A DNA stretch of 60,000 nt from Cryptomeria japonica (taxonomy: Eukaryota > Streptophyta > Pinopsida > Cupressales > Cupressaceae): positions 236,823,922 through 236,883,921 of the forward strand of contig NC_081406.1 in NCBI RefSeq assembly GCF_030272615.1. The letters run 5' to 3'. The translations under genes and the position numbers were made by a program. Positions 20,158 to 30,119 of the stretch are shown here, one piece after another. The notes below the pieces were generated by a model. The model saw nothing but the letters and a program-made list of their open reading frames with translations, did not search any database and had not been told where the DNA came from. Each line of letters starts with the position of its first letter. The stretch's first letter is position 1.

Positions 20158-20341
20158 TTTCTTTGCTCATTATAAACACATTCGAGAAGAATATTGCTGC
20201 AAGTTTCCTTTTTTATCACGGTAATGCACCTGTGGTTCAATTTCAGACCCTTCTTCCTCCTATTCAATACACACACACAAATCCATCGGTCAATTTTCTT
20301 AGGATAGCATACATGATAAACATAATTTAAACTTAAACAAA

Positions 20342-20457
20342 CTTAGCGCATATGTGCTATTTATAGTAAGCATAGCGCATATGCACTATTTATAGTAAAT
20401 ATAGTGCATACGCACTATTTATAGTAAACATAGCTCGTACACACTACTTACAACATA
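20342..20457. repeat. Right subterminal array of four 29-bp units
   Basis: Units start at 20342, 20371, 20400 and 20429; the core is AGCGCATATGCACTA plus TTTATAGTAAA. They align with the left array in the same orientation, not inverted. CGTACG of the left core is CATATG here, the expected product of CpG decay. One weaker copy follows with CGTACGCGC at 20466-20475. Confidence 0.8.
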
Positions 20458-20475
20458 AGTACCCCCGTACGCGCT

Positions 20476-21331
20476 TTTGACTGTTTAGGCTTGGAAATAG
20501 ACCTAGATGACAAAGCTAAGGTTTGGAAGTTTGATTTCCCTCCATTTCCCTCATTTTTGACGTGTTTTATTTTATCAACTTGGTTTATCGACTTTGTCAT
20601 CGTCAGGTTTACACTTCATCAAGTGGGTATTTCTAAAATTGCCACCATATTTTCAACCAGCTTCTGAGCTTTCAAACAATATATTTTTTTTAAAATTTGA
20701 ACAACAACTACATATTATTATTGAATTTCTTTTACCAGTGTCTCCATAGTTCTCACAGACATAGGTGCACCATGTTTTTAATAACTTTTGATATACTTAT
20801 CCAAATTTTAAAAAAATTATATATTATTGTAGTGCACTTGATTCTTTACAATTTTTTTAAAAAATTGTATTTTCGATTTGTTTAGTGTAACTTATGCTTC
20901 ATGCACGAACAGGTACCTAATTTTCAGGATGTGCTCGATTGGAAAAATCATTATAAAAAAAAATTCACCAATAAAAAATTACAAAAAAATACACATCTTC
21001 TAGTCCTCACTCTTAAATATATTTCTGCCAAAGGATTTGTCAAAATACTAAATCTAACTATGACTTTTTTGATGCACACGTCAGACACTATGTTATGTTT
21101 TTTCAGAAAAAATTAGGGTTTGTTTTTTGTGCGCAAAGGATTTGACCCCCTTAATCTTATCCAATTTTGAAAAAGTTTAGTAGTTTGGAAACTAGATTCA
21201 AAGTACTACAATATTTGTTCTTTGATTATCTTCATATCTTGAGTGGATGACTTTCAAATTTTGCCTCCAAGTCCAAGTTCAGGTTCACCTAATTTTAGAA
21301 AGAAAGTGTTCACTTATACCCCCCTTTTTTA
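20476..21331. other. AT-rich subterminal region without genes
   Basis: I see no coding signal, only poly-A and poly-T runs and short chance frames. It separates the right array from the right inverted repeat, much longer than the 117-bp gap on the left side. Confidence 0.5.
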
Positions 21332-21355
21332 CCACCATATTTGTGCACTTACCCA
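21332..21355 (-). repeat. Right terminal inverted repeat
   Basis: The reverse complement begins TGGGTAAGTGCACAAA and ends TATGGTGG. GA at 21356-21357 repeats the GA at 1167-1168. Confidence 0.88.
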
Positions 21356-21357
21356 GA

Positions 21358-21917
21358 CATATGATAGGAGATTATGGATATGTGAATAGAATATGATGAG
21401 AAATATATCAGAGAGATCATGTATGTGAGGAAATTCATGTAAGGGTCATTCTGATAAAGGGTTTAGGGTTTCAAACCAGAACAAACAGAGCTTAAACTGG
21501 AACTATATATTGGCATACAAGATGTTATCTTAGCAATTCACACTTATCCAGATTGTAGTTTGGAATTTTATGTAGTCAATGAGGCTCCTTTTGTGATTGA
21601 GCAGTGTGCTCTAGGCTGTATGCCTTCCTGCAAGTGCAGACCCTCATATTTTATAATGTCACTTCATATGGATAGTGGATTGATATTGTGGCTCACAAAT
21701 CCCACTATGGTTTTTCCTCTTTGATGTTTTCCATGTATAAATCCATGTGTTATGGTTCTCATTTATGTGATTGGCTTATTGGTTACTTTATTTCTTTCAA
21801 TTATGTATGTATCGGTATACTGGTTGGTGTATGCATGTTTTAATAAGGCTAAAAATTATCATTCTGGTATAACATTGATTCACCCCCCCCCCCTCTCAGT
21901 GTTATTGGTTTCCAACA
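21358..21917 (+). repeat. 5' LTR of level-1 element, right part
   Basis: It resumes the LTR with CATATGATAGGAGATTAT and ends GGTTTCCAACA. Both match the intact LTR (53219-53775), which has the CCCCCCCC run shortened. Confidence 0.9.
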
Positions 21918-21919
21918 AT

Positions 21920-21932
21920 TAGCATCAGAGCC
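21920..21932 (+). promoter_or_regulatory. Primer-binding site, initiator-Met tRNA type
   Basis: TAGCATCAGAGCC is two transitions from the usual plant sequence TGGTATCAGAGC, placed just after the LTR. Confidence 0.75.
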
Positions 21933-21985
21933 TTGTGCCTCGGAGGAAGTTTAACAGCTTCAAGAAGATCCTGAAACTGGAATCC

Positions 21986-22986
21986 ATGGATATGGCTTTG
22001 GAGAAGCAACTTGAGATGGAACTTGAAGATTATTATGTTGAAAGGTTGAAGAACTTAAAGCTACAAGATGAATTGAATTCTTCTAAGGAATTCATTATTG
22101 TCCTACAAGAGAGGCTATCAACTGTTCAATCTAGGAGGAAGGAACTTTTGCAAATTCGGGATGATGAAGAGAAAGATGCACTTAAGGAACAATGTCATAA
22201 ATTGAGTCAGGAGAACATGGTTATGAAAAATGAAATGCAAGTTATAGCTATGAGGATGTGTAAGCAGATTGAGGATAGAAAGAAGAAGGAAGAAAATCTT
22301 GATGTATCCCTGAAGAACAAATTTGAAGAATGTGGTAGGTTGGTTCATGAAAATGATATGTTGAGAATTTATTTGGTACAATCCCAAAGTAATGAACAAG
22401 ATATTGAGAGACAAATGATAATTATGGGAGAAAATTTAACTAATGCAAGTGAGTAAAAAAAGAAACTTTCAAGATCAGCTCAGCACAGCTTGATGAGTAA
22501 TTGAAGAGACAAAGGCAGATTGGATATTCTAGTGGACTTCGATTTGAGAAAGGACAGAGTTTTGGTACTGTTAATGAAGATCAAAACCATAAGGCACCGG
22601 TAAGGCAATTTAATGATTATAAATTTAATGGTAGATGTTTTGTTTGCAATAGATTTGGTCACATGGCTAGGCAATGTAGAAACAGAGCAAATCAGAACCC
22701 TGATTTTGCTCCTCATAAATATTCTAAATGTAATAAGTTTGTTCATAAGATAGAAGATTGCATAATGAGTGTTAAACACTATGCATGTGGAAAATTTGGA
22801 CATATGGCTAATCAGTGCAGGTCAAGCAATTTCACTGGTTTTAGCAAAGCAATTCAAAATAAAAATGTTACATGTTATGCATGTAATAAGGTTGGACATA
22901 CTACTAAGTTTTGTAGAAGTAGAAATCCACCGGTTATTAATGGAGGATCAAATGAGAAAGGAAAAGAGAAGGTTAGTGAAATTTAG
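21986..22986 (+). pseudogene. Gag-like protein with coiled coil and three CCHC knuckles
   Basis: The first ATG in frame is at 21986 (MDMALEKQLEMELEDYY). About 160 residues are strongly charged and coiled-coil-like (KDALKEQCHKLSQENMVMKN). After a stop at 22454 and a frame change, a second piece from 22501 carries retroviral-type knuckles: CFVCNRFGHMARQC (complete), a damaged pair around YSKCNKFVHKIEDC and HYACGKFGHMANQC, and CYACNKVGHTTKFC (complete). This is the nucleocapsid end of a gag. No UBN2-type capsid domain is evident ahead of it, unusual for copia. Confidence 0.7.
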
Positions 22987-23428
22987 CAAGATCATACTCA
23001 GAGATGGGTTAGGAAGATTGAAGAACAATCATTAGATGGGAATGTTCTGGCTACTTATCTGGTAGAAGAGGTTGCTCCTGCATCAATGGGGAGCTCATCT
23101 AGTAACTAAGGCAGATGCCTTAGGGGTAGGCAAAATTCATGAAGATGATGCATATGCCCCGGGAAGAGGTTCTGGAAGATGTTCCAGATATTGGAAATGA
23201 TTATCCGGTATGGATATGTTATGAGAAAGATCTAGTATCTTTCACCGGCAGTCATTTATGTCAATGGAAGATTAGTGTTTTTCTCAAAGGTTAAAAGGTC
23301 GAATACACTTCATTGTTAATCACCTTGCATTTAGAGAAATTTCAAAGTGATTAAGAGTGACTAAGTGTGATCAAAGGCAATTCAGAGCAATCAGATTTCT
23401 TCTTGGGTGATCTCACCGGCATTTGGAA
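22987..23428 (+). other. Decayed coding remnant between gag and ORF2 of the level-1 element
   Basis: Broken plus-strand frames with no recognisable protease, integrase or reverse-transcriptase motif. The end (CATTTGGAAGAATT) continues at 24547 after the solo LTR. Confidence 0.4.
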
Positions 23429-23433
23429 GAATT

Positions 23434-24546
23434 TGATGGACTTGTAAAGCACTGAGAGGGGGGGTGAATCAGTGACACCAAAAACAATACTACTTTAAAC
23501 ATTGACCGACAGATATACTTAACAAGTTTGTTAAACAATATGCATGCAAACCAAAATGATATAACACCATCCACAATAAGTAAAACATCCACCATAACAC
23601 AAGTGTTTATACGTGGAAAACCCAAATGGGAAAAACCACAGTGAGATGGGACTCACAAGTTAACTATATGCAGTAATAGATAACTAACTGGTTAATGTCT
23701 ACAAAAAGTTACTCTACTAGGAGCGAATCCTGTTAAAGATCCCAAAGCTTAGTTAAAAGCTATACCCTGTAAGGAGTAACCTCGGTAGAGGGTTTTTGAA
23801 TCCAAACTAATGGATCACCTGGTTAGAGGATTTATACAATGAAGCTTGTTAGATCTTACCCGGTTAGGGGATTTGACTGTTGTAGTGATTAGAAAACAAC
23901 AGGTGGTGTGATCTACTAGTAGCACAACTTGCTTGAATAGATCCTCTTCTGTGCACTCAAAACTTCATTACCAACATACTCTGCAACTTAACACTTTTTC
24001 CTTCACATCAAATTATCTCATAACATATCTCCTTCTCTCATACAAAATAATTCATTGTGATGTCAATATATAGACATTTAGATTTCATGTCGGCCTCTAG
24101 AAATCATATCACAATTTCCTAGGTGTAGTGTATTAGGTCAAACAATCATAACTCATCACAAAAATACCGCCAAAAATTATCGGTGAAGATAACTCATCAT
24201 GACTAGTGATAACTCATCACATAATCAATGAATACTGGTTGGAACATCAATACCGATTGGAGTTAAACATATAAACTGTTTGTCCTATTATACTCCTTTG
24301 ATAATCTTCTCTGGATCTTCAGGTTGTCACCGAGTTATGTATATCCATATATAAATACACACTAGTTGTCTTCATGTATATACCGGTTGTCACCATGTAT
24401 CGGTTAGATATAAACTTCTAGTATATCGATTGTAATATAAACAACTTTGAAGTCACATCGGTAGACAATATGATCATATGTGTGTGTATGTGTTTCATCA
24501 ATGACAACATATGAAGTTATTCATTACAATCATCATCAGGCCAACA
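23434..24546 (-). mobile_element. Solo LTR, copia-type, TSD GAATT
   Basis: It runs from TGATGGACTTG to GGCCAACA with GAATT at 23429-23433 and 24547-24551. On the minus strand it starts TGTTGGCCTGATG and ends with the G/C-run phrase typical of the neighbouring copia LTRs (complement of GAGAGGGGGGGTGAATCA). No internal sequence. Confidence 0.85.
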
Positions 24547-24550
24547 GAAT

Positions 24551-25182
24551 TTGTTGGAGGTTTTCACCGAGAGCGATCAAAAGGTATTTATCTTTAACAT
24601 GGAAGTGGGATCATCATCTATTCCTTTTTTTATTGCAAACCCAACTGTAGTAGAGGTCAAGGACCGCCCCAGGTCAATTTTCAAGTGGTATCCACATGTG
24701 GCTACCCTGGAAGATTCGGTTGGAGAATTTTCTCGCGTTTCGGAGGGATTTGTCTATGTAGAGGATGTTAGGGCATATATTAATTGTCACATCAAGGACT
24801 TGGGAACTTTAGAAATTAAGGGCATGTATATGAGTGAGCTGATGGGAGAATCTAGAAACATCAAACCAAAATTAAAGCATATTTAAGACCTAGGATTTAC
24901 TGACATTTTGGATATTCTGGAATTTGAGGATGAGATAATCAGATACATTCTCAGCAAAGTACATGGGGAATTTATATGGTTAAATAGACCTTACAAAATC
25001 ACCAAGGAAGCCATCCAGGAAGTCACTTGTTTACCATCAGTTGGGCAACATCTAGACAAGAAGGTTTCAAATGAATTCATGAGAAAGATCATTGGGGCAA
25101 CATCTGACAAAAGATCCATGAAAGTGAGCACTATCATTGACACAGAAATCAAATTTGGTAGCATGGTCATTAGGTATAAGGT
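24551..25182 (+). pseudogene. ORF2 of level-1 element, part 1
   Basis: Globular protein sequence VFTESDQKVFIFNMEVGSSS, RSIFKWYPHVATLED and FVYVEDVRAYINCHIKDLG, one TAA, then FTDILDILEFEDEIIRYILS and FIWLNRPYKITKEAIQEV. The last phrase resembles the N-terminal region of plant retrotransposon ORF proteins (Athila ORF1 / Transposase_32-like); this is my inference from pattern. It is cut by the 4.9-kb element and resumes at 30120. Confidence 0.6.
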
Positions 25183-25701
25183 TGTTAGTGAACAGGTTTT
25201 TTGCCTTTCTTTAAATTAAATTGTTTCAAACCCTATCACCTTCTTTGAAAGGAAAAAATTCAGCTAAACAGTTGGGTAAGTGTGACATACACCACTTCCC
25301 TCTGAATTTTTTATAGGTACAGCTCCCTCCATTAGTTATTCAGGGAATAATCTAATTAAATTAAACTAGTATGCTTTTAACCTAAAAGCACATAAGGCTG
25401 CCTACTTCATTCTTGGATGAGAGGCTAATGATTTACAAAATGCTTCAACATGAAAAATAGAGGTGATCGAAACAAAGTTCAGAAACATCGATTCAACATT
25501 TCTTAAAAACAAGTAAGAGAAATAAAACCTCTTTCCAAACACATATCTTTTAGAAACACATAGAAAAGAGCCCTAGATTAATAAAGACATCTATCATCAG
25601 AAAGGTAATCACAGTCATTTAATTAGATTGATATTTGCAAAGAAATACCACTCCACGGATTCAAAACTCAAAGATTTCTCCTCCCCAAAAACGCATATGA
25701 T

Positions 25702-25735
<34 letters not shown>

Positions 25736-26050
25736 CATGCATCAAAGGCACAACAATACCCGTATAAGTCCTTTCCAATTTCAGATTTCAAAAATAATTG
25801 ATGACTTCTTTTCCAACAAACACGAAAATAAAAAAAAATAAAAAAATCCCAGTTACCTATTCTAACCCCTTCTCTATCTATCTTCATCTAGTTTATAGTC
25901 TTAAAGAACAGAGGAGGCCTCCCTTAAAACTTGACCTCCTCTGAAATAGTTATAAAAATGAATAGAGTATTTTAGGGACAGATGTCCCGAAGTCATTTGC
26001 AAGATCATGAAAACACATAAAATAAAAACAAAGCATTTATCAATATGTCA
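25183..26050. other. Left noncoding arm of the 4.9-kb element
   Basis: AT-rich, with a (TA)n run near 25706-25735 and runs of A at 25830-25845. No coding signal, and no copy of the right arm. Confidence 0.5.
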
Positions 26051-26052
26051 TG

Positions 26053-29000
26053 CTTCTTTTCCATCATCATCCTCTCTTCCGCTTTCCTAGGTGTCATGGG
26101 CAGTTGCAAGCTCCTGGATTATAGATTGGCTTAGATTTTTCATGGCATTGATTTTTTGCTTTTGCGGCTTCTTTGTCCCATATGTTCTTCACCATTTTCT
26201 CGGCATGCTTCGGTACTGATCGTTACCGATAAATGTCATGGACTCGATCCGAGTGACTTGTGTTATATCTTCAGAAGTGAAATTGCCTTTGGCCTTAACT
26301 TTCTCCATGTATAGCCTAAAAGCCTTTATCGCATCATGTCTGTTCAAACCACAAATTCCCAGCTGCCAATCGAGGTCTAGAATAACCACTTTGTTGTCAT
26401 TAACCAAGCTGCATTAGAGGTCCTGAAGTTCATAAACAAAGGTTCTGGCTTCATAAATCATAGACTTGAATGTGAGTACCCGCCACATTATAGTCTTCTT
26501 CAATACAAAAATTCGGCACTCCTTGGTTACTAGCTTGATTGAGTTCTTTGCAAAGAATTGGGTAGCTCCATACTCCTCTATCTTGGTGAGCATAGGCAAG
26601 ACATTTTCCCACTTATGCTCTTCTTTCTCCCATGGCACGATTTGATTCTTAATTTCTACAATGAGGCTTTGCATTTCGTCACATAACTTCCTGGAGCTTG
26701 TGATATATTTTTCACCATCTTTAATCACTCCCTCAATCCATTTTTCCATAGCACCCACAATGCTTTTGGCCCACTAAACTTGACCCATTAGCTTCTTGCT
26801 CTAGCGTAGTGGGGTCAAAACTCTCTGAAGTATGCGATATGGGAAGTGCTCCAAAGCAACCGATACTATCAATGAATTGAGCGAGAACTTTGATATGTTG
26901 CTTCAGCTCTCTTTTCTCCTGCCCATCTTTTTCTAACCTAGTGAGCATCTTCCTAGCCGATACCTAGAAAAGGTGATTATCCAAATCTCTACTCATATTT
27001 CTGAGCTCCACCTTGGTGGTCTAAAATTCATCTGCATTTACCTCCTTGTTATCATCTTTAGGCTTATAAGAAGCAATCTCAGCAACCCACTTCCCAGTCT
27101 CTTCATCAGTATCCAATCTGGCAATTATCTTGAACTTCTTTGGTTTGGGACCCTTCTCTATGTACTTAACCACCATGTCCTAAATTGGGATGGTTACTGG
27201 AATGAAACTCTGCTTCTTGCTCACTGAAGTGGTTAGCCATTTAGGGGTTGCACTTGAACTAGTTGTTCCACCGATCACCTTAGGTGGTGGCGTCATGGCT
27301 ATAGTGATAGCATGAGAACCCATGGTATTGATAATATCATTGTCAAGGTCCTCTACTCTGAAAATCTGAGCATCAAGAATTTTGTCCTTCGCCTCTGTAT
27401 CTTTGGTCTGGTCCATTCTCTTCTGCGCAGCACTTCGTGACTTGTTATATCGAGGAGCAACAAAATCCAGAGCCGGATTGGGCTTGTGCTTGGTGTAAGA
27501 TGGCTTCTTATTTTTACCTGCATGAACAGGCATAGAAGTGGGGTTAGAAAAACATTTTGGGGAACACAGAGCAACCTCACTACCTCTTGCAGGACCAATC
27601 TTGTTGCCTAGTTTCATTGTTCTTCTCTTGTTAATTCATTCCATAGTTCTTTCCAAAACCCTCTTTGTTTTAAGTTCTATGTCATCCTCTTCTTCTCTAT
27701 CCCAATTAATGCAGGACATTTCGGGTTCATCTTGATATAAGTATCTAGGGTCAAAAAAGCTCCAGCTAATCTTCTTCAAGCCCACTTATGTCAAGTTTCA
27801 CCTGCATTGAAACTACTTGTTCCAAAACCATTCTCATGTTTACCCTTTTGAAAACCTCAAGTTCATCATTGCAATCTTCCTAGAAGTCCTCTAGGTGTGA
27901 GATTGGAAGGTGCGGCATCAAACCAAGACTTCATGAGAAACCCTTACTATCAAAGCCCTTTCTTTCATGATATAGTGAAAAATTAAAGTTTTTCAACTTA
28001 GCTCCAATGCTTAAAGCATCTGACATTGAACTGCAAGATAAAATACCCAACTGAATAGGAAAATGATCTTCCCATTTATCCCTAGGTTGAGACTTCTTAA
28101 TCACAGTAGCCAACTACCTACAAATCTTAGCCAGAACAAAATAATCTGAACAAAAATGAGGAAGCCTAAAAGGCTCTTCCTCAAAGCCGCCTACTCTTAT
28201 GTAGCAAAAGTGGGGAAATTGAACAAAGAAAATACTATATTCCTTCACTAATGCCTGTGCATCCTCAGACATCCTCTTGATTTTCATGTTCATTAGATCA
28301 TAACATAAATCTCCTAGGAAGGCATTATGTACTCTCATAAATTCTTGCAAAGCATTATCCCTCTGTAACATAGGGTAAAAATCATACACAGAAACCTCTC
28401 CCTCAGCGAGCTGCTGAGGTATACCCACTATCTCTTTAATACATGCCAAGCAGTATATCAAATATGAGGACATGAAGAAATTATGCCTGAACTATTTTTC
28501 CATGCTCAGCTGCTCCCTCATGGAATCGACAATCAGCTCTGCCCAATCAAGATATTGCTTCCCTTCCAATACCAGTTGCACATAGCAATAAATCCAATCA
28601 TCGAAACTGTAGGCCTCAGCCGAACCTCTAACCTAGTGTAGCAGTAACATAACATCGTGAATGTGGGGAAGCATATGGTTCTTGTTGGGATACTTGGGTA
28701 ATCTGGAGCCACCCCTCTAGGGAACCTTCAACCAATACTTGCTACATTATTCCAGTGTCCAGTTTTATCTGCATTGAACTCAGTAATTGATTGGGTGGGA
28801 GAAAAGTTTGAGAACTGATAATCAATTAATTTGAAAACGAAGGAAATAACTTCTCGGTTAATTGTGAGGAGGGTTTCACCATTATCTCTTTTGATGGTTT
28901 TGAAAATAGGATCATACCTCATAATACACTCTCTAACTAGTTCTAGGTAAGCGATAACAGGAGGAAAGGCTCCTGCTTCTATGAGACCACTACTCAAAAT

Positions 29001-29147
29001 TTCTACACCAAATGAACCATCAATTCCTTTGAACACCCTTTCCTTTAAAACTTCTAGGTTTTCTCCTTTCAATTCTGTATCGCTGACTATGGGCTCTGTG
29101 CATGCAAGACTAAAAATATTCCTGAAGAGGTGTAATGTGGACTTCAT
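26053..29147 (-). pseudogene. Single large gene of the 4.9-kb element, about 1000 codons, decayed
   Basis: Starts at 29147 (MKSTLHLFRNIFSLACTEP), with IDGSFGVEILSSGLIEAG and VIAYLELVRECIMRYDP, then after a frame change WIYCYVQLVLEGKQYLDWAE, SYLIYCLACIKEIVGIPQ, VHNAFLGDLCYDL and FFVQFPHFCYIRVGGF. A linker rich in Ser/Pro/Lys follows (27617-27180), then a coiled-coil part (KRELKQHIKVLAQFIDSIG; WIEGVIKDGEKYITSSRK) ending near 26053. Many stops. I recall similar hypothetical proteins from conifer repeats; no enzyme motif is visible. Globular N-part plus coiled-coil C-part parallels ORF2 of the level-1 element. Confidence 0.6.
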
Positions 29148-29579
29148 AATTCATAAATAACAACCCTTATTTTCCCCAACAAATCTTATTACGAGAGAGG
29201 AAAAGCAGGTAAAAATCATTGGAAAGGACAAGAAACAAACTCACCTTCACAGTTGAGACGAAAAGGATGACTACTAGCAAATAAAACTTCTATCCAAAAC
29301 TCCGCAGCAATGAAGAAGAAGTTCTCATAAATTAATCACTTCATAACTTATAGTGAAAGAAGTGATATGAACTCATTTAGTGCATTAATTCTAATTATCA
29401 ACTCAAATGTGTTCAGCATTGGGATTGGACATTACACGTGTCCATTGAATGCATGGCAGTGTTTTTGGAGTAACCACCAATTCCCAAAAATGATTACTTG
29501 CCTTGAAAACTCAACCAGTTGACGTCACCCAAGATATGGTTCAATCTTCATCATACTTCACAATATATGCTCCACCAAG

Positions 29580-30020
29580 TCTTTTAGCACATGGGACCCA
29601 CCTAATTTGAACACGCATGAACAATCTGAACTGAGTTCACGAAAGTTCAAGTAGTTCAAAGTTTACACTACGCCAAAAAAATTCTCCTTGAAAAGATTAG
29701 CTCTGTTAAGTACCACTAGTCTTTTGAACATCATTGAACATGTTGAACACCACTGAACCATTTGAACTAAGTTCAAAGGGTTCACGGCCTGGAATTAAAA
29801 AAAAATATATAGCACATCATACACGACCATGAAAGAGAACCGCTGCAAAACACTTTGAGTGAACATTAGCATGAAAACCTTTCTGACACCTTAGAACTTG
29901 CGGAACCTAAATGAACATTATGAACTCCCTTCAAAATGGTTCAATGAGTTCATGGGGTTCAAATAGACCATTAAAACTTGGTGCTATGAATTAAGAGACA
30001 ATTTACAAACGAATTATGGG
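29580..30020. repeat. Subterminal cluster of TGAAC / GTTCA motifs
   Basis: About twenty copies of TGAAC or its complement GTTCA occur in 440 bp, often as the pair GTTCAAAGGGTTCA or TGAACATCATTGAACATGT. The left arm shows only the terminal copy (TGTTAGTGAACAGG). Such motif clusters are typical of protein-binding subterminal regions of DNA transposons. Confidence 0.65.
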
Positions 30021-30119
30021 TTGAACCAAGGAATTTCATAGAAAGACAAGGACTCAAATAAAATTTTGTAGGGTGGCTTAATCTTGCTACGAAGGATGAA
30101 TGGCAAGATAACAAAGGTA

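Larger units (their letters stand above)
1169..21355. mobile_element. 20.2-kb DNA transposon of uncertain superfamily, 2-bp TSD (GA)
   Basis: The insertion splits an LTR whose empty-site version is present at 52832-53775: AGAAGAGA|CATATG there becomes AGAAGAGA-element-GACATATG here, so only GA is duplicated. Ends are inverted repeats (1169-1192 and 21332-21355, 22 of 24 matching). Contents: a plus-strand spliced gene A (1572-4171), a 359-bp tandem array, a 50-bp tandem array, a minus-strand transposase-like gene B (18535-14282), a long purine tract, and 29-bp subterminal repeats at both ends. Subtracting the nested LTR element, the solo LTR and their duplications gives about 11.0 kb. Two convergent genes plus subterminal repeats resemble CACTA architecture, but the termini and TSD length do not. 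The copy is dead, since both genes carry stops. Confidence 0.85.
25183..30114 (-). mobile_element. 4.9-kb element of unknown class, TSD AAGGT, no LTRs seen
   Basis: Its ends are TGTTAGTGAACAGG and GCAAGATAACA, flanked by AAGGT at 25178-25182 and 30115-30119. Excising it restores ORF2 in frame (...IRYKV then TQSN), so the borders are well supported. TG...CA ends and a 5-bp TSD suggest LTR-type integration, yet the first and last kilobase show no similarity I can see; the only terminal inverted match is TGTTA. One large decayed minus-strand gene fills the middle, and a GTTCA/TGAAC cluster lies near the right end. Confidence 0.75.

Noticed and set aside
20697-21116. Short plus-strand frames near the right end of the DNA transposon
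   Set aside because: They are AT-rich chance frames with no conserved motif and no splice-site context.
1169-21355. Classification of the 20-kb element as CACTA
   Set aside because: The two-gene layout and subterminal repeats fit, but termini are TGGGTA rather than CACT(A/G) and the duplication is 2 bp rather than 3 bp. Gene B lacks CACTA transposase motifs that I recognise.
25183-30114. LTR pair at the ends of the 4.9-kb element
   Set aside because: I compared the first and last kilobase by eye and found no alignable stretch beyond TGTTA. A strongly diverged pair cannot be fully excluded.
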